Counted from the stretch's first letter, positions 1 to 9,656 are shown. The stretch: 64,000 nt of DNA from Primulina eburnea (GCF_022965805.1 NC_133108.1:40928051-40992050); one strand, 5' to 3'. Numbers and translations: made by a program. The notes: generated by a model from the letters alone, not told the origin.

Positions 1-609
1 TATAAGATAAAACAAACAAATGATTTTATATCTACATAAATAGAATATTTAGATTTTACATCTAACAATAAAAATTTGCAATGCAGAATTTACCAAATAA
101 CCCATATAAAAATTTGCTAAATCAATCAAGCTCCAACCTCCACACATTCTTGTTCAAGTTGGATAATTCAGTAGAAAAACGTGATGAAATGTTAAAGATT
201 GTGGCAGAAGCTATTGAGATACATGACAATTATCCAACAACAAATGTCAATATCAAGAAACGGAGATCTCAGAAGATTATCAAGTCAACTAAACAAAGCA
301 ATGTACCACCAAAGGTAGAAAAATCAAATGAATTCAATATAAACAGAAACATGAAAATTCATGAAGATGAAGATGAAATAGAGATTCAAGATGATGAACC
401 AATTGCCGAGTACAAAAGAAGAGCTAAAAAGATAAAAACTGACGAATCAAAGACAAAAAAATGTGATGATTTCATTTGTAATCAAATAATTAAATATTTA
501 TCTATTAAAAGTTATTCTTCTTTCAAAGATAATTTAAACATATTTAAATAATGTTATCATATACAGATTATCTCTATTTCTCAACGTGCAACGCACGTGC
601 ATTTGTCTA
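1..609 (+). mobile_element. Helitron, 3' terminal part
   Basis: The segment ends in a Helitron-type 3' terminus: a short hairpin (ACGTGC, loop AAC, GCACGT at about 585-599), a spacer of about 8 nt, then CTAG at 606-609 followed by a host T. Helitrons carry a hairpin shortly before a CTRR end and insert next to a T. The 5' TC end lies outside the window, so element size and cargo are unknown. A second element with the same kind of hairpin and CTAG end sits at 21133-22116 in the opposite orientation. The call rests on the terminus only; no Rep/helicase sequence is visible here. Confidence 0.6.
81..551 (+). CDS. Hypothetical charged protein inside the Helitron tail
   Basis: An open frame of 156 codons begins at an ATG and ends 55 bp before the Helitron 3' end. 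The product is highly charged. It has basic clusters resembling nuclear localisation signals (KKRRSQK near residue 60, YKRRAKKIK near residue 112) and an acidic stretch (HEDEDEIEIQDDE near residues 94-106). I recognise no domain. The AT-rich composition makes a chance open frame possible, but 156 codons with such segregated charge is more than the background here. It may be a gene fragment captured by the Helitron, or the end of an exon whose start lies left of the window. Whether it is expressed is unknown. Confidence 0.3.
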   Translation: MQNLPNNPYKNLLNQSSSNLHTFLFKLDNSVEKRDEMLKIVAEAIEIHDNYPTTNVNIKKRRSQKIIKSTKQSNVPPKVEKSNEFNINRNMKIHEDEDEIEIQDDEPIAEYKRRAKKIKTDESKTKKCDDFICNQIIKYLSIKSYSSFKDNLNIFK

Positions 610-935
610 GTAAATTATTAAAAAAGTCGTTTACATAAGGTAAATGTGGTTTAGAATATGTAAAATCAAACTCCAAATATACCTTTTGTTCTCTGGACGG
701 TTCGAATTATCGCCAAAGATTTGAAACGAATCAAATGCCAACAATGTCCTTTCCTAAGAAAATAGATTCGCACAGACCAATCCATGCAAAACTTGATTCA
801 TTTACATTGGAAAAGAACGTTGTCCAAAGTTGACTGAACATATAACCGATCATATCAGAACGAACACTTACAATTACATATAACAAACAGAAAATCTGAT
901 GAATCACATCGGATGACTATATATAGATAACATCA
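610..935. other. Intergenic, 3' flank of UGT gene
   Basis: No open frame or repeat was recognised. It separates the Helitron end from the stop codon of the UGT gene, so it should contain that gene's 3' UTR. Confidence 0.4.
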
Positions 936-2606
936 CTACTCGAATTTCTTATGTTCGGTCAATTTTGCAATATCTCGGATCAACAACTTAATGTTTATGC
1001 AAGACGATCCTCCATCTTCAACCGATCTTTTCGCCATTTTTCCAAGCTCTTGTGCTGTTCTCCTCCTTTCACATCCCTCTTCTCCTTGATCCATTACCTT
1101 CTCGACCGCGGCCTGAATTCTGTCCCTCGTCACCCTGGCCTCCGGCTTTTCTTTCTCCCCCAAATGGACAGAGACTCGAGCTCCGACTCCAACTCCCATC
1201 TTCAAAACCTGCACGACTAACTTTTCATTCAAAAACTGCTCACCAAACAACGGAAATGTAACCATTGGCAAACCGGCACAAACACTTTCCAGAGTCGAGT
1301 TCCATCCACAGTGCGTCAAGAATCCTCCCACTGCAGGGTGGGATAGAATCAGCACCTGTGGAGCCCAACCCCGAATCAAAAGGCACCGGTCTCCCGTTCT
1401 TTCCTCGAACCCTTCATCCGAAATCCACTTATCGATTTCTTCGCATTCTGATCCAATATTTACGACCAGAATGAAAGGGTGATTCGATGCTTCCAGCCCC
1501 AAAGCAAGTTCAAGAAACTGTGGAGCCGAAAGGCGCGCAAGGCTTCCGAGACAGGCGTAAACTACAGAACCTGGCGGCCTACTGTCAAGCCATTTCAAGC
1601 ACCGAGCTGCATCAATGGAGGCTTGATTACCTCTCTCCGCCCTGTCTAAATTGTCATCACTTGAAAGGGATAACGGCCCTATACACCAAACTTTACCGCC
1701 TCTAATCTTTTTAAACTCGTCCACATATCCTTTTTCTAGCTCTTCAAAGCTGTTCACCACCACTCCATATGCCTGTGACTCTGTTATTCTCACCTGTATT
1801 ATTTGTTTCACAATTACTACAATTTGAGTGATATTTGTGATCAATGCGTGATAACATCAAGGTATAAAAATTAAATCTTGTAAGATTCACATTCTTATAC
1901 ATACGTATTTACATAAAATATAAATTTCTTAAAACAAACATGAATCGAAATTCAGGATGAAAATGGATTTTTGCTGACTAACCTGTTCTCGAAACCCGAC
2001 AAAATCAATGGATCTTGGGTTAAACAATCCCGGAAGCTGAAGCTTTGTGAACTCAACTTCATCCGGCAAACCAGGCACAACAAATGGCACTGTTTCAGGA
2101 ACAGTTTCGTGAATCTTCGAAAGATACAAATTATGCATCACCAGCTGGGTAAAACAGCTCATCCCATCAAAAGCAACCCTCGGAATCTCAAATTTCTCAC
2201 ACGTCTTCGCCATCCACGGCAGATGTTTGTCGCAGATTACGCAGCTAGGAATGGGTTTCATTTCTTCCAATTTTTCTTCAACAATCGCCTGCAAGAGTGT
2301 GATAGCGACGAAGAAATTGTGGATTAGTTGGTAAGAAGGGAGAGTATCGGTGCTTTCGCATCCCACCGGCAGTCCAGCTTCCTCGGACGGAAACCTAATT
2401 TGGAGAAGCCTGATTGGTAATCCGGACATGGCAGCTCGATTTACCACTGAACTGAATCGATCAAAATTCAGTGGGGTGAGCATGATTGTTATGTTAACCC
2501 CGTGTCTGGCCAGCATCTTGGCCATATCTATCATTGGAATCACGTGGCCGGGGGCCATTAAAGGCATCAAAAGGAAGTTCAGGTGCTCTGGTTGTATAAC
2601 CTCCAT
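936..2606 (-). CDS. UDP-glycosyltransferase, UGT73-like, two exons
   Basis: Family GT1 enzyme that transfers a sugar from a UDP-sugar to a small acceptor in the cytosol; acceptor unknown. Exon 1 is 2606-1983 and exon 2 is 1793-936, separated by a 189-bp GT-AG intron (1982-1794), giving about 493 residues, normal for the family. The ATG at 2606 is chosen; the frame extends two codons upstream only through a GTG. The catalytic His is H21 in MAPGHVIP. The partner Asp lies in CVICDKHLPW near residue 123. The PSPG box (WAPQVLILSHPAVGGFLTHC...FGEQ) spans roughly residues 356-400 and ends in Gln, usual for UDP-glucose users. The intron falls just before AYGVVVNSF. The paralogues at 14164 and 17755 lack an intron there. 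No frameshift or stop was seen, so it looks functional. Confidence 0.87.
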
Positions 2607-2734
2607 GGACACGGTTTTCCGAGTTCTCCAGTATGAAGGTGGTCGAAATAAGTATACTACAAACTTAATTCTACTTCAAATGATAAAATTATTATTATTA
2701 TTTTTGGGCATGAGACTTACTCTTTTATAATCGA

Positions 2735-2916
2735 CAAAAATTTATGTGAGAAGGTCTCACGTATCGTATTAATAAAACATATCTCTTATTTGAGTTATCT
2801 ATAAAAAAATATTATTTTTTATGCTAAGAATATTATTTTTTATTGTGAATATGAGTAGGGTTGATCGATCTCATAGATTATGATATGTGAAACGGTCTCA
2901 TATGAGACCCACTCTA
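2735..2916. repeat. GAGACGGTCTC-ended MITE-like repeat, copy A
   Basis: About 180 bp, both ends carrying diverged forms of the palindrome GTGAGACGGTCTCAC, with an internal pair of ATTATTTTTTAT-type motifs separated by ATGCTAAGA. It is the same family as copies at 12521, 30341, 31121, 33077 and 44773. It lies just upstream of the UGT gene and could carry part of its promoter. Non-autonomous; no coding capacity. Confidence 0.7.
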
Positions 2917-3925
2917 TATTTATAAAAGCTAATAGTTTTGAGTAATTATGCTTCATTTCTTCGAAATTAAATTGTTTTTATATATGAAAGAATTAACATT
3001 TTTAAAAAAACAAGTGTCTATCCATCAAAATTATTTTGTAAATTTCTCACGTAAGCGCTTACAATAGAGTTTTTGTTTGTTCTTGTTGTTTTTGTTCCAA
3101 ATTTACGACCAATTTAATAATTTAGTCCTTTCAAAAATTAAATACGGCTTGTTTCTGTTTAATTATTTTAATGGGTTTTAATAACTAGGCCCATCCATAA
3201 TAAGGCCTAAAACATTTCAAAAACAGGCTGTCCAGTCCTCCTCTCATTCTCAAGAGACTATTTCTCTCTCAAGTTTGTTCTTGATGAAGTTCGCTAATTA
3301 TTTGTTTTACGTGTTTGTGTACGCAAAAATCATATATTAATATCAGATCTAAAACAGTCGGTACTCAAATATCATATATTAGTACGTAGTTTTAATGTTT
3401 TGTACTCATTTTCATTTGCGAAAAGGCGCATGAGCTCAAGGAATACAAACAAATTTTGTTGTGGATAAGAGAATATAAATACTTAATTTTTTTGATAGAT
3501 GTTTGATACAAATTTAAATTTAAGTGTGAGGATTCAAAGTAAATTATTTTTTAAAAAAAAAACTGTAAGCCAAAATATATTAAAAAGTTGCAATGTTGAA
3601 AGCGAAGTCTGTAGACTCTGCACGCCAGTTATGTGAATTGCTTCTGCAACATGTGTACAATAGAAATAAACCAAAATTTGCTGTGATCTCTTGTTCTCTA
3701 GTGAGAGAAAGGGATGCATGCTGCATAATTTTGAGAATAATATATTTTCTAAAATGAAAAATCCCTATCCTATAATTCTTTGTTATCATTTATATCAATA
3801 AATTGAAAATATATTATAATTATATAATTATCAGAATATCATATTTTTCTTAAATTTTAAATATAATTGAAACTTATACTTGAACTTTTGTTACGACCAG
3901 ATTGGAGCTGACTACTCAAAAGGAA
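2917..3925. other. AT-rich intergenic, nothing recognised
   Basis: About 1 kb of AT-rich sequence between the MITE and the caulimovirid-like element. Open frames on the minus strand around 3534-3789 are short and overlap each other, with no domain, so they are not called as genes. Confidence 0.4.
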
Positions 3926-3934
3926 ATAAAACAA

Positions 3935-4075
3935 GGGAAAATTTTCAATAACTCCCCATATCCCTTCTAAACTTTATCCTTACTGCCTATCCCTCAAATT
4001 CTTTGTTTTAGCTCCCCAATATTTTAAAATTTCCAATAATACCCTTATCCTTTTATTTTGCAATTGATTTTTCTT
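3935..4075 (+). repeat. Left terminal inverted repeat, copy 1
   Basis: It begins GGGAAAATTTTC. Compared with the reverse complement of 12188-12325, it keeps matching blocks such as AAACTTTAT, CTTTGTT, AATACCC(C)TTAT and AATTGAT at nearly constant spacing. The same sequence with few changes starts copy 2 at 36904. Confidence 0.75.
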
Positions 4076-4334
4076 TTTAAAATAATGGTCCATCATGCTT
4101 CCGTAAAATAAATTAAATCTTTTACTTTTTTGACCAGAGTACCACCGGGTTATATCCACCGTATTTTACGAACTGCTCCTCACAGTCCAACCACGCGATC
4201 GCAACCGATGGTTACTAAGCAGATTCCTTCAGTAATACTTAGCACAGCTCTAATTCGTTTCCTACCTTAGAGCGTACAGCAAAAGATCAAATTTTGAAAA
4301 TAATACATGAGAGGGGCTAAGAGCAAAGATCTCT

Positions 4335-4340
4335 TTTATT
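4335..4340 (-). terminator. Poly(A) signal AATAAA of the caulimovirid-like unit
   Basis: AATAAA on the minus strand lies about 150 nt downstream of the expected transcription start below the TATA box at 4517-4524. A promoter followed at this distance by a poly(A) signal is what lets caulimovirids make a terminally redundant pregenomic RNA from a circle. The same pair is kept in copy 2. Confidence 0.55.
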
Positions 4341-4516
4341 CAAACACAAATATTTAAATATTACATAGTAACCTCCTGCAGAGGAGGAGAAACTTGTTTA
4401 GCTACTTATCGTAGCTGAACTCTTAACACTCATAAAACTTGAAAAGAAAATATTACAACCTTGTATGAAAGAAATGGAGAAAATATTTGATGATCTTCAC
4501 TTCCTTCTTCCGTCTT

Positions 4517-4524
4517 TATTTATA
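4517..4524 (-). promoter_or_regulatory. TATA box of the pregenomic-RNA-type promoter
   Basis: TATAAATA on the minus strand, downstream of the last viral ORF, in the position of the main caulimovirid promoter. Transcription would start near 4487 and read toward the left TIR. In this linear form it would run out into host DNA instead of continuing to the ORFs, unless the unit is circular or tandem. Confidence 0.6.
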
Positions 4525-4616
4525 GAAGGCTCCTTCGGATTTGAAACTCGGATTTCAAATCTTCATTAGCCTTTACAGCTTACTTGGGGACCATGTAGTG
4601 GTTGAAGGGTCCCTGT

Positions 4617-4817
4617 CTAGATTATTAATCTGGACATCAACTTCTCATCCTCCTTTATCTCTTTTAGATACCATTGACGATGAGTTTCCAGGATATCGGC
4701 AATAATTTCATCTTTCTTATACTCTTGGAAATGATTTACTAACCATTTAAGAGCTTCTGCCTCTTTCCTCTTGTATGTTAACCTTCTTTTCAAAACTTTC
4801 AAATATACTCGATACAT
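4617..4817 (-). CDS. Small ORF, 66 residues, conserved in both copies
   Basis: A Lys/Arg/Glu-rich 66-residue frame between the sixth-ORF-like gene and the promoter. Copy 2 has the same start, stop and length (37589-37789), with only a handful of amino-acid changes and no frameshift, although larger genes in that copy are broken. The protein looks helical (for example RKEAEALKWLVNHF). No family recognised. Its place, last before the promoter, suits a small accessory protein. Confidence 0.5.
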   Translation of the reverse strand: MYRVYLKVLKRRLTYKRKEAEALKWLVNHFQEYKKDEIIADILETHRQWYLKEIKEDEKLMSRLII

Positions 4818-5066
4818 TTTTAAGTTTTGATTCTGGTGTGTTAACTGGTTTTAATTCTGTCCTTATTTATGGATGAATTTTCGGGACCAGTTAATTTTTT
4901 ATTCATTGGATTCCTTTTAGATTGGTATCCAATGTTTGCTGAGTCATCCACCATTTGTTATTGGTGGTCCATTTGTCCTTTACCACTAATTAGTGGTTGT
5001 CTTGTTTCTACCACTCTCATGGTAGTGGTCCTGCTTTTGGTTAGTGGGTGAGTCACATGTCCATTA
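4818..5066. other. Non-coding spacer inside the caulimovirid-like unit
   Basis: A spacer between the 66-codon ORF and the 448-codon ORF. It contains repeated short TGGTGG and CCACTA motifs. No gene is called. Confidence 0.35.
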
Positions 5067-6413
5067 TCAATTTTGTCGAGGAATCTTAGGCTTTTTGTTT
5101 CCCCGAGGAAAATGTGCATGTGGTTTTTCCTCACTTGTCCTTGCTTCGGTAAAATGTTTCCGATCAGATCTCGGTTTGAAACCTTTACCGAACTCTGGTT
5201 CTTTCTGAATTTGGCATTCAGGACAGATGTTCTCCGACCATCTTCCTATGTGTGCCATATTGCAGAACTTTCGGCGAGTCTCTTTGCTTGCCGGTATCTT
5301 GCTGTTCCACAAAAGATTTCTTTTCTTTTCAAATAGATCTTCTGCAAAACTTGTTGTCTTTCCTGTCATGGTATTTAACAGGAATGATCCGTTCACTGAA
5401 TGATTGTAGAATTTGAACGGAAACTTGACTTTGTCCATCTCAGTGAGACAGACCCAAATACCCCAAGCTCTTCTGGTAGAAATATCATCTTCGGTAATTG
5501 AAGACACCACGGGTGTTTCTTCTGTCGGAGGGTCCTTGATGAATTTCTGGACATTTAAATCTGGCCTCCTTAGCTTGATGAAATGAAAGGCTTCATATGT
5601 GCCTTTCCCTGCTGGTTCTGGTGCTGCACCGAAAAAATACAACTCCAGAATATCCCCTCTGGACAAATAATCATTATTCGCCCAAGTTTCGTGAACAGCT
5701 TCCTGGATCCATTTTGGTAAACATGAAATCTCCGGAAAGCTAGGTGATGTAGTATAAACTGAGGCAAGGGCCCCAAATTCATACCATGCTTTAACCTCCT
5801 TTGGATATGAATTTTGTTTCATCCATACCCTTGGATATTTTCCTGAAACATCAACCCGATTGGTAGCTGGGTTAATGCCAATTCTTGTTTTTAATTTCTC
5901 CCAATTCTGTTGGTAAACCTGAAATAGAGAAATTGTTGCTTCGTTAGTACCAACCTTAGTTTTACCTTTGTCAATACAAGGCCTAAGGTTGATCTCTCCC
6001 TCTTCAATCCCCGAGGTGAAGGGTTGACTTGATGACTCAAGATAAGGATCAGGAGTCTCAATTTTTGTTTCAGCCGACTCATCTCGTGATGATCCCGACT
6101 TAACACTTGTGCAAGAGGTATTTGAATCCCCCGCTACAGGTATAGAGTCCTGTACTCGAAAACTCTCCATTTGAGAAACCAGTGGTCTCTCAATGCCCTG
6201 GAGGATAGGCCTTTGCGTTACAGACCATAACTGAGTATATGCCTGTAAACATCCTGTAATTCGATCAGAGACAATTCTCTTATCAGCTTGTTGTAGCCTT
6301 CCCGCAACTTCTGCGTTAACAGCTAACTTGTTAAACTTGGTTTGAAGCATTTCAAGGTGTTCCCTTAAATGCCTCTGCATCTTGATAATAGCATCTATGT
6401 CAATGCTGTCCAT
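5067..6413 (-). CDS. ORF-VI-position protein of the caulimovirid-like unit (transactivator candidate)
   Basis: 448 residues, directly after the polymerase gene; its ATG overlaps the polymerase stop by 14 bp. In caulimovirids this position holds the translational transactivator/inclusion-body protein, which allows reinitiation on the polycistronic RNA. Visible parts are an N-terminal amphipathic helix region (about 10-60), a Ser/Thr/Glu-rich linker (about 90-160), a conserved-looking core with WYEFGALASVYTT and the PKWIQEAVHETWANN region (about 205-265), and a C-terminal Cys/His cluster (CNMAH...ENICPEC, about 385-405) followed by a basic tail. I do not recognise the transactivator signature by eye, so the role is inferred from gene order. 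Copy 2 (38029-39375) is the same length and open. Confidence 0.6.
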   Translation of the reverse strand: MDSIDIDAIIKMQRHLREHLEMLQTKFNKLAVNAEVAGRLQQADKRIVSDRITGCLQAYTQLWSVTQRPILQGIERPLVSQMESFRVQDSIPVAGDSNTSCTSVKSGSSRDESAETKIETPDPYLESSSQPFTSGIEEGEINLRPCIDKGKTKVGTNEATISLFQVYQQNWEKLKTRIGINPATNRVDVSGKYPRVWMKQNSYPKEVKAWYEFGALASVYTTSPSFPEISCLPKWIQEAVHETWANNDYLSRGDILELYFFGAAPEPAGKGTYEAFHFIKLRRPDLNVQKFIKDPPTEETPVVSSITEDDISTRRAWGIWVCLTEMDKVKFPFKFYNHSVNGSFLLNTMTGKTTSFAEDLFEKKRNLLWNSKIPASKETRRKFCNMAHIGRWSENICPECQIQKEPEFGKGFKPRSDRKHFTEARTSEEKPHAHFPRGNKKPKIPRQN

Positions 6414-8436
6414 CTCTTGTTAAAAAATCTGCAAGAATATTTTCATGAGATTTAATTATCACAATATCAAAAATATAATTTTGACATAAAGCTTGCCATC
6501 GTAATAATCTAGCCTTCTCGGGTTTAGACTCAATTCTATTCCTTAAGAAAGCTTTAACTTGAGTGTTATCAACTTTCAAAGTGAATTTCTTTGCAAGTAA
6601 GAATAACGGCCATTTTTCAAAAGCCCTTTTTACTGCATAAAATTCCTTTTCGTTGATATGCCATCTTATGGCTTCTGCATCTGAGAATAACCCACTACAA
6701 TATCTGCATGGTTGTTCTCCATCTGGTGTGAGCTTTGTTAATACTGCAGCCCACCAATGATCACTGGCATCGGTATATAATACCAGATCATCCTCGTCTT
6801 GAGGAATAGCCATCTTTGGAAGATTTTTACAAACTTTCTTTAAATGGATAAGTCCTTTTGTGTGTTCGTCTGTCCATATAAATCTAGCATTTTTTTTCAA
6901 TAATGGACTGAACACCTTCCTGTGTTTTGCTAGGTTCTTAATAAACATCCCAGCAAAATTAACAACCCCTAAAAAACTTTGAAGTTGCTTCTTGTCTTTG
7001 AGATTTTCTGGAAAATTCTGCACCTTTTCTACTATGTGTTCTTGCAGAATTATTCCTGACTCATCGATTTCAATTCCGAGGAATTCAATCTTTCTTGTAG
7101 CAATGACTGCTTTCTTTTCAGATAAAACCAGTCCTTCTTTCTTGCAAACATTAGAGAAAATATCCAAATGTTTAACATGTTCATTCATATCTTTGGATGC
7201 TATTAAAACGTCGTCGATGTAAACAAACATAAATTTGAAATAATCTTTGAAAAGATTATCCATCTTTCTTTGAAATATCTGGGGTGAGTTAGCCAATCCC
7301 GTTGGTAATACTTCCCAAATATAATGTCCTTGAGGTGTGGAGAAAGCTGTGAATTTCTTGCTTCCTTCCTCCATCCGAATCTGATAAAATCCGGACTTAC
7401 AATCAAATTTATAGAATATCTTTGCATTGCGTATGCAACTGATCAGATGTTCTCTGCTTGGTATGAAATACCCATCAAACTCCAGAATTTTATTAATTTC
7501 TTGATAATTAATAACCAATCTGGGTTTTCCTCGTTTTATCTCACCATGATTTCTTACCAGAAAACCTGGACTGCTATATGGTGGCATACCTGCTTTGATC
7601 AACCCAAGGTCCAAATGTTCCTTGATTATAATCTGCATATCCCTCTGATCAATGATGTTCATTGGGATGGGTTTACAACGGACAAATTCATACTCTTTGC
7701 CTTCCTTGATCTTAAGGCAAGCCCTGAGTTGATTTCTGTCCCACCATGCCAAGGGATCTTCGTTATAATTTTCTTTGATCCTCTTCTTGACATCTTCCAG
7801 TGATACCTTAGATTCAAACTCTACTTCATTTGTATGTAGAGTTATCTTAAGGTATTCTATATCTTCTGGTTGGAGTTCCTTATCTGCTCTTAACTGGAGC
7901 ATTGTTTCTCCAAACCGTCTTGAATCTTTCATTTTTGGGTTCAGAAGTTTTCCTGAATCACCACGCTTGCTGCGAAACTGGATTGGCAATTTTCTGTAAA
8001 ATGCCTCCCTAAGTCTCTGGACTATGATTTTGTGATCACATGGTGTTGTGAACACTAATCTTCTAGTCTCATTTTCTTGTGTATAGGACTTGAACATTTG
8101 TAGGAAGTTATTTCCTAACAATATGTCAGCTCCTGTATCATGAAAATAAATTGGTGGTGTCTTTACCTTGTACCAAGGTGTTTGTCCAGCACCGCCAATC
8201 ATGATTTCAGTCATCTTAATCCCTTTACATAAGATTAAGATTATTCTGGAAAACTCTCTTCCAGCAATCTTGGGTAACTCTTCTTCCAAATTATTTGGAA
8301 AAACTCTTCGTTTTGCTGTACATATTCCAGCACCTGAATCAATATATGCAGCAAAATATTCTGCCTTATATTGTTCATACAACATTCCTACTGGAATGTA
8401 TATGGAGAATGGACTTGTGGTCATTGGATTTTCCAC
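6400..8436 (-). CDS. Caulimovirid-type protease-reverse transcriptase-RNase H
   Basis: 678 residues, close to the usual size of a free-standing caulimovirid polymerase. Order: aspartic protease with YIDSGAG near residue 32 and a second DTGADILLGN-type segment near 97-106; reverse transcriptase with FDCKSGFYQ, PQGHYIWEVLP and the catalytic YIDDVL box (about 405-410); connection; RNase H with LYTDASDHWWAAV near 555, an NEKEF segment and DNTQVKAFL. There is no integrase domain, which separates it from Ty3 elements. The start overlaps the movement-like gene by 16 bp. The frame is open throughout, so this copy may have been inserted recently or been kept by chance. The matching gene in copy 2 has a frameshift and a nonsense codon. 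Confidence 0.88.
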   Translation of the reverse strand: MENPMTTSPFSIYIPVGMLYEQYKAEYFAAYIDSGAGICTAKRRVFPNNLEEELPKIAGREFSRIILILCKGIKMTEIMIGGAGQTPWYKVKTPPIYFHDTGADILLGNNFLQMFKSYTQENETRRLVFTTPCDHKIIVQRLREAFYRKLPIQFRSKRGDSGKLLNPKMKDSRRFGETMLQLRADKELQPEDIEYLKITLHTNEVEFESKVSLEDVKKRIKENYNEDPLAWWDRNQLRACLKIKEGKEYEFVRCKPIPMNIIDQRDMQIIIKEHLDLGLIKAGMPPYSSPGFLVRNHGEIKRGKPRLVINYQEINKILEFDGYFIPSREHLISCIRNAKIFYKFDCKSGFYQIRMEEGSKKFTAFSTPQGHYIWEVLPTGLANSPQIFQRKMDNLFKDYFKFMFVYIDDVLIASKDMNEHVKHLDIFSNVCKKEGLVLSEKKAVIATRKIEFLGIEIDESGIILQEHIVEKVQNFPENLKDKKQLQSFLGVVNFAGMFIKNLAKHRKVFSPLLKKNARFIWTDEHTKGLIHLKKVCKNLPKMAIPQDEDDLVLYTDASDHWWAAVLTKLTPDGEQPCRYCSGLFSDAEAIRWHINEKEFYAVKRAFEKWPLFLLAKKFTLKVDNTQVKAFLRNRIESKPEKARLLRWQALCQNYIFDIVIIKSHENILADFLTRDGQH

Positions 8437-9656
8437 ATTTTATCTTCTGCCATAAACTCCATTCCATACTCTAGACGTTTCCAAGGTTTATGTTCCTCGA
8501 GAAACTCTAGTCCAAGAATCAGTCGATCTGATTCTTTTCCTGGAATTCTTTGAATATGAACCTCCAATTCCCCGATATTAATCAGTCCTTGGTAAGTTCC
8601 TATCATCGGTTGTTCCAAATAGTATACTGAATTACAAGGAAATTGATTCCTTTGCTTTGTAATGTCAAATACTATTTCTACCTCCTTCCACCCTTCTGGG
8701 CATCTAAGTTTTCCTATTGTAGAAAAACTTTTCAGCTCCTGTTGGGTTTCTATGACAGGCCTTTTATCCCATCTGTAACTTGTAATTCTGTCTCCTTGAA
8801 AAGATAGTCTTCTTGATTCCAATCTAAGACTTTGATTCCTCTGTAGAATTGGTTTGTCTTGGATCTGGATATCTGTTTCCTGTATGAAAGGAAACTCAAC
8901 TCTTTCTGGATAAATTGCTTGAGCAACTTTTCCGAATATTTCAGGGATTTCAATAAACTCGTTTCTAATAAACAATTCAGAGTGATGTGTATTAGATAGA
9001 GCATATGAAATTTGATAGGTAATAGAATATGGCCTATTACCTTCTTTCATCAGCCTTTTTTCCTTGAAGTTCTGATGCAATGTCAAGGCTCGGCTGAAAT
9101 CTCGATCTGCCAGGTTATAGGCTATCCTTGGATAGATTACCCCTACAATTTTTCCTGCACAGAGGTTTCCTGAGATTGTTCCCAGTACTGAATCTTGTAG
9201 ATTCCCCATTCTTTTATCGCAAATAGCAATATCGATAGGTGAATCTATCCCTTCTTTGAAAGTAGCCTTTATCATAATTTGGATTGCTCCGATATGAATC
9301 CAAGACATAGTCCTTGCTACTTCTATCTTGAGTTTTTGTAATTCCTCCTTAATTTCTTCGGAAGGAATTAACTGCATCTCCATTCTATTTCCTGTAAGTT
9401 CCATTGGGATTGCCATTTCCCTTCTAGAAACTTTATAGATTAGATGATGCTTTCTGTTTCTTAGGCCAAGACTTCCTAAGAACTTTTCTACCTGTCCTGC
9501 AGAGAAACCTTGGTATCTCTGTAAACTCGGATTTTCTCTCATGATTCTTTGAACCATGTTATGAGATATTGTTGTCTGGCTAAAAAATCTAGACAAATCT
9601 TCATGTGTTTCGTGTCGAAACACCTCGTCTTCAGTCAGATTCCGATTCTGTTCCAT
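8421..9656 (-). CDS. Movement-protein-like (30K superfamily) gene
   Basis: 411 residues. The region about 105-235 (SWIHIGAIQIMIKATF, IDIAICDKRM, LGTISGNL, GVIYPRIAYNLADRDF, YSITYQISYALSNTHHSE) has the beta-strand pattern and central Asp typical of the 30K movement-protein core of caulimovirids, which opens plasmodesmata. The C-terminal part (LILGLEFLEEHKPWKRL) is basic and aromatic. It overlaps the capsid gene by 26 bp upstream and the polymerase by 16 bp downstream, so it is translated from the same polycistronic RNA. Gene order capsid, movement, polymerase is the order I associate with the cavemovirus/solendovirus side of the family. In copy 2 most of this gene is deleted. Confidence 0.7.
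   Translation of the reverse strand: MEQNRNLTEDEVFRHETHEDLSRFFSQTTISHNMVQRIMRENPSLQRYQGFSAGQVEKFLGSLGLRNRKHHLIYKVSRREMAIPMELTGNRMEMQLIPSEEIKEELQKLKIEVARTMSWIHIGAIQIMIKATFKEGIDSPIDIAICDKRMGNLQDSVLGTISGNLCAGKIVGVIYPRIAYNLADRDFSRALTLHQNFKEKRLMKEGNRPYSITYQISYALSNTHHSELFIRNEFIEIPEIFGKVAQAIYPERVEFPFIQETDIQIQDKPILQRNQSLRLESRRLSFQGDRITSYRWDKRPVIETQQELKSFSTIGKLRCPEGWKEVEIVFDITKQRNQFPCNSVYYLEQPMIGTYQGLINIGELEVHIQRIPGKESDRLILGLEFLEEHKPWKRLEYGMEFMAEDKMWKIQ

Noticed and set aside
2607..2612. Upstream start of the two-exon UGT at 2612
   Set aside because: The codon at 2612 is GTG; the first ATG in frame is at 2606.
6400..8436. Calling the polymerase a Ty3 retrotransposon pol
   Set aside because: There is no integrase after RNase H and no LTRs; a movement-like gene overlaps its start. 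The protein ends after RNase H as in caulimovirids.
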